Source of the DNA: Chloroflexota bacterium
GTDB lineage: Bacteria; Chloroflexota; Anaerolineae; Anaerolineales; Villigracilaceae
Assembly: GCA_021796315.1 (NCBI GenBank)
Contig: JAJYOH010000333.1
Coordinates: 1-6,815 of the forward strand
Direction: 5' to 3'
Length of the DNA: 6,815 bases
Below are positions 1-5,880 of the stretch, one piece after another. Position 1 is the stretch's first letter. Every line of letters starts with the position of its first letter. A model generated the notes under the pieces. The model saw only the letters and a list, made by a program, of their open reading frames with translations, ran no database searches and had not been told where the DNA came from. The translations under genes and the position numbers were made by a program.

Positions 1-27
1 TGGTTTTGCAGTTTGATGGCTGGGTAG
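1..27. repeat. left flank repeat of the four-helix-bundle gene (inverted partner of 451-477)
   Basis: This G/T-rich stretch lies upstream of the small four-helix-bundle gene. Aligned without gaps to the reverse complement of 451-477, it matches at 17 of 27 positions, and all ten differences are transitions. In RNA the two arms would give 17 Watson-Crick pairs, 8 G-U wobbles and 2 C-A mismatches. The segment continues to about 41 as TAGTTGGTTGGGTTGAT, the same TAGTT-type unit. The left edge is cut by the window, so the repeat may extend further. The pairing is read directly from the sequence; any role is unknown. Confidence 0.45.
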
Positions 28-55
28 TTGGTTGGGTTGATACAAATAAAAAGGT

Positions 56-60
56 GGAGG
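56..60 (+). promoter_or_regulatory. Shine-Dalgarno site that fixes the four-helix-bundle start
   Basis: GGAGG (within AAGGTGGAGG, 51-60) sits 8 bases before the ATG at 69. The same frame is open back to an ATG at 6. That longer start has no visible ribosome site, and its extra 21 codons are encoded by the low-complexity flank repeat, so 69 is preferred. Confidence 0.75.
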
Positions 61-68
61 AAATTGCG

Positions 69-434
69 ATGGCGAAAATTGAACGATTTGAAGATTTGCA
101 GAGTTGGCAGAAGGCACGCCAGCTTGCCAATGTTATTTACGATCTGACTGCGCACCCAAAATTCGTCAAGGATTTTCATTTGGGCGGACAAATCCAAGAC
201 GCGGCTGGGTCGGTTATGCATAACATCGCCGAAGGTTTTGACGCAGGAACAAATCTTGAATTTATTCGTTTTTTGAAAATCGCGAGACGTTCAGCCAGTG
301 AAGTGCAATCTGAAATCTACCTGGCGCTCGATCGCAATTATATTAATCAGGAAGAACAGGTTTTGGCCTATAATCTTGCGACCGAAGCCAAACGTCCCAT
401 CAACGGCATGATTGGATATCTAAGAAAGTCATGA
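69..434 (+). CDS. four-helix-bundle protein (23S rRNA-IVP / S23 family)
   Basis: The product is 121 residues, the usual length of this family. These are small, wholly helical proteins, first noticed as ORFs inside 23S rRNA intervening sequences and distantly related to Avd of diversity-generating retroelements. Their cellular job is not established. Family landmarks are in order: FEDLQSWQKA near residues 7-16, IYDLT at 23-27, a FHLGGQIQDAAGSVMHNIAEGF segment at 36-57 ending in the hallmark N-I-A-E-G, then EFIRFLKIARRSASEV at 64-79 and YLRKS at the C terminus. The start at 69 is chosen for its Shine-Dalgarno site and because family members begin just before the FEDL motif. By hand count the gene is about 45% GC, lower than sampled parts of yebC. 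It stands alone, flanked by inverted low-complexity repeats, which suggests a mobile or acquired cassette. No reverse transcriptase or rRNA gene is present to tie it to a known element. Confidence 0.88.
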   Translation: MAKIERFEDLQSWQKARQLANVIYDLTAHPKFVKDFHLGGQIQDAAGSVMHNIAEGFDAGTNLEFIRFLKIARRSASEVQSEIYLALDRNYINQEEQVLAYNLATEAKRPINGMIGYLRKS

Positions 435-440
435 CTGCTC

Positions 441-497
441 AACTATAAAGCTATTTGACCATTGAACTATAAAACTATTGAACTATGAAGCTATTAC
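441..497. repeat. three imperfect AACTATAAARCTATT repeats running into the sbcD start
   Basis: Three copies follow the four-helix-bundle stop codon: AACTATAAAGCTATTTG (441-457), AACTATAAAACTATTG (465-480) and AACTATGAAGCTATTAC (481-497). Copies 1 and 3 agree at 14 of 17 positions. Copy 3 carries the ATG of the downstream metallophosphoesterase gene at 485. Segment 451-477 is the inverted partner of 1-27. The array also supplies TATAAA and TTGACC strings (TTGACC at 455-460), but they are not spaced as a convincing promoter. Confidence 0.7.
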
Positions 498-1702
498 ACT
501 TTGCCGATGCACACATTGACATGGCCAACTATGGCCGCCACGATCCCGAGACGGGTTTGCCTTTGCGCGTGCTTGATTTTTTGAAATCGCTCGATGCGAT
601 TGTGGACGCGGCCATCAACGAAAAAGTGGATATGGTCATCTTTGCAGGCGACGCATATAAAGATCGCTCGCCCGCGCCGACCTTCCAGCGTGAGTGGGGC
701 AGGCGCATCATGCGGCTTTCGGAAGCGCAGATTCCAACTTTATTGTTGATTGGCAATCACGATATTTCTCCGGCCGTTGGCCGCGCGCATGCCGTTCAGG
801 AATTTGATACGTTGAAGATTCCGTTTGTGCGCGTTTTGCAGAAGCCGGAATTTTTAGAACCCAAAGATTTATGGGATTTGCCGGTACAAGTCATCGCCAT
901 GCCGTGGATCGCGCGCTCCGGTTTGATGGCTTCGGTCGGCGAAGTGGATTCCGAAAAAGCGTTTTTGCATGTTGAGGAAAATATCTCGGAACTGGTCGAA
1001 CGCTGGTTGGATGAAGCTGATCCATCCCTGCCAATGATCCTGACCGCACATGCTTCGGTGGAAGGTGCGAAGTTCGGTTCGGAGCGGATGGTCATGCTCG
1101 GAAATGATCTTGTTCTTTCGGCTTCGATGGTGAAGAATCCAAAACTGGATTATGTCGCGTTGGGACACATTCACAAACCGCAGAACTTAAATGAAGGTTC
1201 GCATCCGCCGGTGATCTATCCCGGCTCGATCGAGCGCGTGGATTTTGGCGAGGCCGAGGACGATAGATATTTCATCATCGCGGACGTGAAAAAAGGCGCG
1301 ACGCAAGTTGAGTGGAAAAAGCTGACAGGCGCGCGTCCGTTCATTGAACGGCGGGCCGTTTTGAGTTCCGGTGAGAACGTGACGGAGATTCTCAAGGCTG
1401 CGCTGCCGAAGGTCGAAAAGTTGGATGGGGCCATTGTCAAGCTGACGGTCGATTATCCGCGCGAATACGATGCGCTGATCGATGAAGCGGCTTTACGAAA
1501 ATATGCTGAAGGCGCATTTGAATTTCATTTGGTCAAACGGCCGCAGATCGAATCGCGCGTCCGCATTTCACCCGATCAAGTGGTGAGCAGTCTCAGCCCG
1601 CTGGATTTGCTGGATCAATATTGGCGCGCGGCTAAAACTGAAGATGCAGAGGAATTACAAAAGCTGGCGCGCGAAATTATTTCAGAGGACCAGCCTGATT
1701 AA
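485..1702 (+). CDS. sbcD: SbcD-type metallophosphoesterase / DNA repair exonuclease subunit
   Basis: The 405-residue product belongs to the calcineurin-like phosphoesterases of the SbcD/Mre11 branch. These use two metal ions to cut DNA ends and hairpins, normally in complex with the SMC-like ATPase SbcC. All metal-site motifs are visible: D8-x-H10 (FADAHID), G55-D56 (VIFAGDAY), G90-N91-H92-D93 (LLIGNHD), H189 (LTAHAS) and G227-H228-I-H230 (ALGHIHKPQ), followed by YPGSIERVDFGE at 245-256, typical of SbcD/Mre11. Residues from about 270 onward form the C-terminal capping region. Length is normal for SbcD. The start is firm because MKLLHFAD is the canonical N terminus, though no Shine-Dalgarno site is seen and the ATG lies in a repeat copy. 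The next gene, 30 bases on, is not sbcC. The protein could therefore be a stand-alone SbcD-like nuclease, or sbcC may lie elsewhere. The family is sure; exact SbcD function is less so. Confidence 0.88.
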   Translation: MKLLHFADAHIDMANYGRHDPETGLPLRVLDFLKSLDAIVDAAINEKVDMVIFAGDAYKDRSPAPTFQREWGRRIMRLSEAQIPTLLLIGNHDISPAVGRAHAVQEFDTLKIPFVRVLQKPEFLEPKDLWDLPVQVIAMPWIARSGLMASVGEVDSEKAFLHVEENISELVERWLDEADPSLPMILTAHASVEGAKFGSERMVMLGNDLVLSASMVKNPKLDYVALGHIHKPQNLNEGSHPPVIYPGSIERVDFGEAEDDRYFIIADVKKGATQVEWKKLTGARPFIERRAVLSSGENVTEILKAALPKVEKLDGAIVKLTVDYPREYDALIDEAALRKYAEGAFEFHLVKRPQIESRVRISPDQVVSSLSPLDLLDQYWRAAKTEDAEELQKLAREIISEDQPD

Positions 1703-1732
1703 TGTTGGGGATGCGGCACGCCAAACTTTTCC

Positions 1733-2854
1733 ATGAAAATTACTCCAGTTGATCTTTCCGATAAGAAGATGGTCAAGGAATTTCTTGACCTGCCTTTCGC
1801 TATTTATCGGGATATTCCTCAGTGGGTGCCGCCTCTACAAATGGATGAACGCATCAGGCTGGACCCGAAGCGGAATCCGTTTTACAAACATTCCCAGGCT
1901 GCATTTTTCCTCGCTCACGAATCGGATCGACCAGTTGGCCGCCTCGCGGTTTTGGATAATCGCCATTACAACGAATACAACAAAGAAGCCGCTGCATTCT
2001 TCTATCTCTTTGAATGTGAAAATAATTTGGATGCAGCCACCGGGTTATTTGAATCCGCATTTGATTGGTCGCGCGCACGCGGCCTGACAAAGCTTGCTGG
2101 CCCAAAAGGTTTTACTCCACTGGATGGATTTGGCCTGCTCATAAAAGGCTTTGAGCATCGACCTGCTTTTGGATTGCCGTACAATCCTGAATACTATGTC
2201 AGCCTGATCGAGACGCAGGGATTCGTCAAACAGAACGATGCTGTTTCAGGTTACCTGGGCGCGAACATTCAATTCCCCGAACGCATTCATGAACTCGCTG
2301 ATCGGATCGCATCTCGCCGCGGTTTGCGCGTCACGCGTTATAAAAAACGTTCCGACCTGCGCGTTCTCATCCCAAAGCTCAAAGAGTTATATAACAATGC
2401 TTTGCGCGGCACGTCCGGCAATTCGCCGCTGACGGATGATGAAATAAACGCGCTTGCAAATCAACTGCTGTGGTTTGCAGATCCCAGGTTAATCAAGATA
2501 GTCATGAAGGATGATCAACCCATCGGTTTCTTGTTCGCCTATCCCGACGTATCTGCCGCGCTGCAAAAGGCGAACGGCAAATTATTTCCTTTTGGCTGGA
2601 TCACGCTTTTGCGGGAACTCAAACGCACGGATTGGGTCAACATCAACGGCGCAGGCCTGCTCCCCGAATATCGCGGCTCAGGCGGGACAGCGATTCTTTA
2701 CAGTGAAATTTTCAGGTCCGTGAGAGATTCGGGTCAATTCAACCATGCAGAAATCGTGCAGATCGGCCTGGAAAACGAAACCATGCAACGCGATATGGAA
2801 AACTTCGGGATCGATTTTTATAAGACGCATCGAGTCTATACTAAAAGTTTGTGA
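1733..2854 (+). CDS. GNAT-fold N-acetyltransferase-like protein, YghO-like, function unknown
   Basis: The 373-residue product resembles a family usually annotated as hypothetical or GNAT (similar to E. coli YghO). Its N-terminal signature is IYRDIPQWVPP (24-34), then DPKRNPFYKHSQAAFFLA (44-61), GRLAVLDNRHYNEY (69-82), FFYLFECEN (89-97) and LPYNPEYY (148-155). The C-terminal part from about 250 looks like a GNAT core: a strand pair IKIVMKDDQPIGFLFAYPD (254-272), then GAGLLPEYRGSGGTA (306-320) with the R-G-x-G-G acetyl-CoA loop, and YKTHRVYT near the end. The N-terminal half (56-140) has a similar strand order, AFFLAHESDRPVGRLAVL, so two GNAT-like units in tandem are possible, only the second keeping a clear acetyl-CoA loop. 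The substrate cannot be told. The gene starts 30 bases after sbcD without a clear ribosome site and is probably co-transcribed. No signal peptide or membrane segment is seen. Confidence 0.7.
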   Translation: MKITPVDLSDKKMVKEFLDLPFAIYRDIPQWVPPLQMDERIRLDPKRNPFYKHSQAAFFLAHESDRPVGRLAVLDNRHYNEYNKEAAAFFYLFECENNLDAATGLFESAFDWSRARGLTKLAGPKGFTPLDGFGLLIKGFEHRPAFGLPYNPEYYVSLIETQGFVKQNDAVSGYLGANIQFPERIHELADRIASRRGLRVTRYKKRSDLRVLIPKLKELYNNALRGTSGNSPLTDDEINALANQLLWFADPRLIKIVMKDDQPIGFLFAYPDVSAALQKANGKLFPFGWITLLRELKRTDWVNINGAGLLPEYRGSGGTAILYSEIFRSVRDSGQFNHAEIVQIGLENETMQRDMENFGIDFYKTHRVYTKSL

Positions 2855-2982
2855 GTGGGAATTTCCAACATTGAATTTATCTGGATAAACGCTATCAGCA
2901 ATAAGTGGTGGGACTGGAAAAGGGGATAAAACACACTTCGTATGAGTGACTTAACTATCATAAAATGAAATTAGAATTCATT

Positions 2983-2987
2983 GGAGG
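2983..2987 (+). promoter_or_regulatory. Shine-Dalgarno site that fixes the degV start
   Basis: GGAGG lies 4 bases before the ATG at 2992. The frame is also open from an ATG at 2965, but that start would place this site inside the gene and add nine residues (MKLEFIGGI) before the normal DegV beginning. The site itself encodes Gly-Gly in that longer reading. Confidence 0.75.
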
Positions 2988-2991
2988 CATC

Positions 2992-3828
2992 ATGACTATT
3001 ATTGTCGCTGATACTACCTGCGGCTTGCCGCGTGAGCTGCTGAAACAACGCGGAATCCCGCTCATTCCGCAAATCGTTGAATTCGACGATTCCTCGTACC
3101 ATGATGATTCTGAACTGGATACCGCCGCTTTTTTGCAAAAGTTGAAAGCATCGCCGACCTTGCCAAAAACCTCCGCGCCTGAGCCGCCGCTTTATTATCC
3201 GATTTTTGAAAAGGCCCGTGATCAAAATGAAAGTGTGATCGTAGTTGCGCCGACCAGCAAGGCCAGCGGAACTGTCCGTTCGGCGCAGATTGCCGCGCAG
3301 GATTTTCCGGGTGTGGATGTGCGCGTGGTGGATACTCAAACGGTTTCATGCAATTTGGGGTCGCTGGTGCTTGTGGCGGACGATATGGCAAAGACCGGCA
3401 AATGTGCAAACGAAATTGTGGCGAAGCTCGAAGATATGATCCCGCGTGGTCGGCTTTACTTTGTGGTGGATACGCTGGAATATCTGGCAAAGGGCGGACG
3501 CATCGGCGGGGCGAAAAAATTGCTGGCCGAGTTGTTGGAGATCAAACCAATTTTACAAGTCAAGAATGGACAGGTCGAACCGTTCGAACAGCAGCGGACA
3601 AAGAAGCGTGCGCTGGCCCGTCTGGTGGAGATCGTGGCAGAACAATGCAAAGGCGGGGATGAAGCCCATTTGTGTGTGCTCCAGGTCGCGGCGGAGGATG
3701 AAGCGGAAGCGCTCGCCGCCGAATTAAAATCCCACGTCAATGTTTCCAATATTCCCATTTACGAACTGCCGCCCGCCATTGTCGTTCACTCCGGGCCGAA
3801 GGCGATGGGAGTCGGATTTTTTGTGTAG
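2992..3828 (+). CDS. DegV family fatty-acid-binding protein (FakB-like)
   Basis: The 278-residue length is typical. DegV/FakB proteins hold a fatty acid in the cytoplasm and present it to the kinase FakA, giving acyl-phosphate for phospholipid synthesis. Landmarks are N-terminal IIVADTTCGLP (3-13; most relatives read TDSTADLP), PTLPKTSAP (55-63) and PTSKASGTVRSAQ (87-99). In structurally known FakB proteins the T-S and S-G-T segments bind the carboxylate. Next come VVDTQTVSCNLG (112-123), YLAKGGRIGGAKKLL (164-178), LLEIKPIL (181-188) and the C-terminal HSGPKAMGVGFF (266-277) with the conserved His. FakA, usually a DAK2-domain protein, is not in the window. The 137 bases upstream (2855-2991) hold no gene and no promoter I would defend; TAAAAT (2961-2966) is a weak -10-like string. 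The gene probably has its own transcript, given the gap and strong ribosome site. The family is certain; the ligand is inferred. Confidence 0.93.
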   Translation: MTIIVADTTCGLPRELLKQRGIPLIPQIVEFDDSSYHDDSELDTAAFLQKLKASPTLPKTSAPEPPLYYPIFEKARDQNESVIVVAPTSKASGTVRSAQIAAQDFPGVDVRVVDTQTVSCNLGSLVLVADDMAKTGKCANEIVAKLEDMIPRGRLYFVVDTLEYLAKGGRIGGAKKLLAELLEIKPILQVKNGQVEPFEQQRTKKRALARLVEIVAEQCKGGDEAHLCVLQVAAEDEAEALAAELKSHVNVSNIPIYELPPAIVVHSGPKAMGVGFFV

Positions 3829-3834
3829 TATAAT
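3829..3834 (+). promoter_or_regulatory. candidate -10 box for yebC-ruvC-ruvA
   Basis: A perfect TATAAT begins at the base after the degV stop codon, about 50 bases before the yebC start. There is no good -35 hexamer at 16-18 bases upstream (that region codes for the end of DegV), nor an extended TGn. The assignment rests on the -10 string and its position alone. Confidence 0.4.
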
Positions 3835-3883
3835 TTCGGCGCTTAAAGAGAAAATTTCCACAAGAGTGGTGTAAGGAGTTCTT

Positions 3884-4639
3884 ATGTCTGGTCATTCCAA
3901 GTGGTCCACCATCAAACGCAAAAAAGGCGCAGCCGATGCCAAACGCGGCGCCATCTTCACCCGACTTTCGCGTGAAATCGTCATGGCTGCGCGTGACGGC
4001 GGCAGTGATATCGACTCGAATTTCCGCTTGCGTCTCGCGGTGGACAAGGCGCGCGCCGAGAACATGCCCAAGGAAAACATCGAGCGCGCCATCAAACGCG
4101 GCGCAGGCGAAGACAAGGACGCGGCTGCGTTCGAGGAATTAACGCTCGAAGGTTATGGCCCGCACGGTTCAGCGCTGCTGGTTTCATGCGTTACCGATAA
4201 CCGCAACCGCACCGTCGCTGACCTGCGCCACGCCTTCAGCAAATCGGGCGGCAACATGGCCGAGGCTGGGGCGGTCGCCTGGCAGTTTGACCGCAAGGCA
4301 TATTTTGAATTCCCGTCCAGCCAGATGTCTTTCGATAAAGCGTTCGATCTCGGCGTTGTGGCCGGAGCCGATGATGTGATTGATGGCGGCGAGACCATAG
4401 AGATTTTAGCCCCGGTGGATACATTCAAAACCATTGCCGATGCGCTGCATCAGGCGCATGTCCAGCCCGATGAAGCCGGTCTGCGAATGGTCGCCAAACA
4501 GGAACTTGAACTCGATACTGATGCAACCCTCTCGGTGCTGAAAATGATCGAAGGCATCGAAGAGCTTGACGATGTGCAGGATGTTTTCCACAACGTCAAA
4601 GTTTCCGACGATGCGATCGCCGCTCTTGAAGCCGCATAA
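3884..4639 (+). CDS. yebC: YebC/PmpR (TACO1) family protein
   Basis: The 251-residue product is a full-length YebC protein. It opens with the diagnostic MSGHSKWSTIKRKKGAADAKRGAIFTRLSREI segment, followed by NFRLRLAVDKARAENMPKENIERAIKRG (46-73), LTLEGYGPHG (86-95), TDNRNRTVADLRHAFSKSGGNM (104-125) and AVAWQFDRK (130-138). Family members were long annotated as DNA-binding transcriptional regulators; more recent experimental work on several bacteria and on mitochondrial TACO1 points to helping ribosomes through difficult stretches such as polyproline. AAGGAG at 3873-3878, 5 bases before the ATG, sets the start. Standing just upstream of ruvC is the classic bacterial arrangement. A strong terminator-like hairpin directly after the stop codon suggests that part of the transcript ends here. 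Confidence 0.96.
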   Translation: MSGHSKWSTIKRKKGAADAKRGAIFTRLSREIVMAARDGGSDIDSNFRLRLAVDKARAENMPKENIERAIKRGAGEDKDAAAFEELTLEGYGPHGSALLVSCVTDNRNRTVADLRHAFSKSGGNMAEAGAVAWQFDRKAYFEFPSSQMSFDKAFDLGVVAGADDVIDGGETIEILAPVDTFKTIADALHQAHVQPDEAGLRMVAKQELELDTDATLSVLKMIEGIEELDDVQDVFHNVKVSDDAIAALEAA

Positions 4640-4650
4640 CGATTTTATGA

Positions 4651-4680
4651 ATGGGCGACGCATGTCGCCCATTTTTATTT
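4651..4680 (+). terminator. intrinsic terminator or attenuator between yebC and ruvC
   Basis: A perfect 9-bp stem, ATGGGCGAC (4651-4659) with GTCGCCCAT (4664-4672), closes a GCAT loop and runs straight into TTTTT, ATTT. This is a textbook Rho-independent signal 11 bases after the yebC stop. Because ruvC starts only 4 bases after the tail on the same strand, it may act as a partial terminator that lowers ruvC and ruvA expression relative to yebC. Confidence 0.85.
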
Positions 4681-4684
4681 AATA

Positions 4685-5164
4685 ATGACACTCGCATTGG
4701 GAATTGACCCCGGCACTGCAACCACCGGCTACGGTCTCGTTCGCCTCGAACCGGACGGGGGATTGGTCGCCGTTAAATATGGCGTGATCTTGACCCCGAA
4801 AGAATCCACGCCCGCGGCGCGGCTGGAGATGCTTTACAGCCAATTAAAGAAATTACTCAAAGCGCATCATCCCGATACAGCCGCCGTTGAAAAATTATTT
4901 TTCCAGCGAAATGTTTCCACGGCCCTCGCGGTTGGACAGGCGCGCGGTGTGGCGATCCTGGCTTTGCAGCAGGCGGGCATTGAAGTTTTTGAATATACTC
5001 CGAATGAAGTCAAACAGGCAGTGGCGGGTTACGGTTCCGCGGATAAACGCCAGGTGCAGGAAATGGTGCGGACGCTGCTCCAGCTCGATTCGATCCCCAA
5101 GCCTGATGATGCCGCCGACGCGCTGGCTATCGCTATCACGCATTTGAATACGACGAGATATTAA
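4685..5164 (+). CDS. ruvC: crossover junction endodeoxyribonuclease RuvC
   Basis: RuvC is the dimeric, Mg-dependent nuclease that nicks two opposed strands of a Holliday junction to resolve recombination intermediates. The 159-residue length is typical. The RNase H-like catalytic acidic residues are all in place: D8 in ALGIDPGTATTGYG, E69 in AAVEKLFFQRN, and D142 and D145 in KPDDAADALAIAITH. NVSTALAVGQARGVAI (76-91) and YTPNEVKQAVAGYGSADKRQV (104-124) are the usual family blocks. No Shine-Dalgarno site precedes the ATG. The preceding bases are the U-rich tail of the terminator and TTTAATA, so translation may start from a leaderless or very short-leader transcript, or weakly by read-through. 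The stop codon abuts a long hairpin repeat that separates the gene from ruvA. Confidence 0.96.
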   Translation: MTLALGIDPGTATTGYGLVRLEPDGGLVAVKYGVILTPKESTPAARLEMLYSQLKKLLKAHHPDTAAVEKLFFQRNVSTALAVGQARGVAILALQQAGIEVFEYTPNEVKQAVAGYGSADKRQVQEMVRTLLQLDSIPKPDDAADALAIAITHLNTTRY

Positions 5165-5245
5165 AATTCACCACAAAGGCACTAAGTCTCGAAGTCACAA
5201 AGATTCTTTTCGTGCCTTTGTGTCTTTGTGACTTCGTGGTAAATT
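5165..5245. repeat. long imperfect hairpin built of 8-bp units, ruvC-ruvA gap
   Basis: Almost the whole gap between ruvC and ruvA folds on itself: 5165-5203 pairs with 5207-5245 around a 3-base loop (TTC). Outer pairing is AATT/AATT, then ACCAC (5170-5174) with GTGGT (5236-5240). Mismatches fall every fourth base (5175, 5179, 5183, 5187, 5195 and 5199, with a G-T wobble at 5191), plus 5169 and 5189. The left arm is also a direct repeat with period 8, consensus CACNAAGN; the right arm reads TTYGTGNC. The layout resembles REP or MITE-like palindromic repeats. No coding capacity is evident. Confidence 0.8.
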
Positions 5246-5251
5246 AATACC

Positions 5252-5830
5252 ATGATAGCAACTCTGCGCGGTGAAATCATACAGATCGAAGATAACGCCC
5301 TCGTCGTTGAAGTCGGCGGTGTTGGGCTGCGAGTCTTTGTCCCGGCACAGGTGCGCGGACGCTTGAAGACGGGCGAAGCCATTTTGTTGTACACCCATCT
5401 TGTCGTCCGGGAAGATGCGTTGACGCTTTACGGTTTCGAGTCGCAATCCGACCGCGAACTGTTCAACATGCTGCTCGGCGTGGACGGTGTCGGCCCGAAG
5501 GTCGCCTTATCAGTTTTATCCACGCTGACAGTGGATACCGTCCAACGGGCGGTCTTTGCGGATGAAGCCGAAATATTGTCGCGTGTCCCCGGCGTTGGAA
5601 AGAAGACCGCGCAGAAGATCGCATTGCATCTGAAGGATCGACTCAAACCGATCGATGCTTTGGCGAAGATCGCGTCCATGTCTGATGCGGACAGCGAAGT
5701 GCTCGCCGCTTTGACGGCCCTCGGCTATTCCGTGATCGAAGCGCAGACCGCCATCCAGGCTTTGCCAAAAGATGCGCCCAAGGATGTGGAGGAACGTCTC
5801 AGGTTGGCGCTGCAATATACGGGAAAATAA
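5252..5830 (+). CDS. ruvA: Holliday junction branch migration complex subunit RuvA
   Basis: RuvA tetramers grip the four-way junction and load the RuvB helicase rings that drive branch migration. The 192-residue product begins with the canonical MIATLRGEI and carries the three expected domains. The first is an OB fold (about 1-62) ending in REDALTLYGF, with the acidic pin E54-D55. The second has two helix-hairpin-helix motifs, LLGVDGVGPKVALSVLS (74-90) and ILSRVPGVGKKTAQKIA (108-124), which contact the DNA backbone. The third is a C-terminal RuvB-binding domain (about 147-192; EVLAALTALGYSVIEAQTAI). The start is fixed by the conserved N terminus. There is no recognisable ribosome site, since the leader is the end of the hairpin repeat plus AATACC. 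ruvB does not follow; a terminator and proC do. Confidence 0.96.
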   Translation: MIATLRGEIIQIEDNALVVEVGGVGLRVFVPAQVRGRLKTGEAILLYTHLVVREDALTLYGFESQSDRELFNMLLGVDGVGPKVALSVLSTLTVDTVQRAVFADEAEILSRVPGVGKKTAQKIALHLKDRLKPIDALAKIASMSDADSEVLAALTALGYSVIEAQTAIQALPKDAPKDVEERLRLALQYTGK

Positions 5831-5852
5831 TTAATCGTTGATGGTTGATCGC

Positions 5853-5880
5853 GGGCGGACAAGTGTCCGCCTTTTGTTTT
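5853..5880 (+). terminator. intrinsic terminator after ruvA
   Basis: The stem GGCGGAC (5854-5860) with GTCCGCC (5865-5871) closes an AAGT loop. The stem can be extended by a G-T pair at 5853/5872 and is followed by TTTTGTTTT. It lies 23 bases after the ruvA stop and marks the end of the yebC-ruvC-ruvA unit. Confidence 0.88.

Noticed and set aside
6..68. Longer N terminus for the four-helix-bundle gene starting at ATG 6
   Set aside because: It has no ribosome site, is encoded by the low-complexity flank repeat, and family members start close to the FEDL motif; ATG 69 has GGAGG at good spacing.
69..434. Avd component of a diversity-generating retroelement
   Set aside because: No reverse transcriptase and no template/variable repeat pair with A-to-N differences is present in the window.
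455..484. sbcD promoter from TTGACC (455-460) and the TATAAA of the repeats
   Set aside because: TATAAA (468-473) is only 7 bases away, and nothing like a -10 box lies at 16-18 bases.
1..497. True 23S rRNA intervening sequence
   Set aside because: The flanks are not rRNA; the right side runs straight into sbcD.
2942..2968. Eight-codon leader peptide MSDLTIIK upstream of degV
   Set aside because: It has no ribosome site and no run of regulatory codons; a frame this short is expected by chance.
2965..2991. Longer degV start at ATG 2965
   Set aside because: The Shine-Dalgarno GGAGG at 2983-2987 would lie inside the coding region, and DegV proteins begin at the segment encoded from 2992.
3062..3490. 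142-codon minus-strand frame across degV
   Set aside because: It overlaps conserved DegV motifs in the sense strand; its low-complexity Pro/Arg/His composition is typical of an antisense shadow.
5165..5245. CRISPR-like array
   Set aside because: The 8-bp units are contiguous without spacers and form a palindrome; no cas genes nearby.
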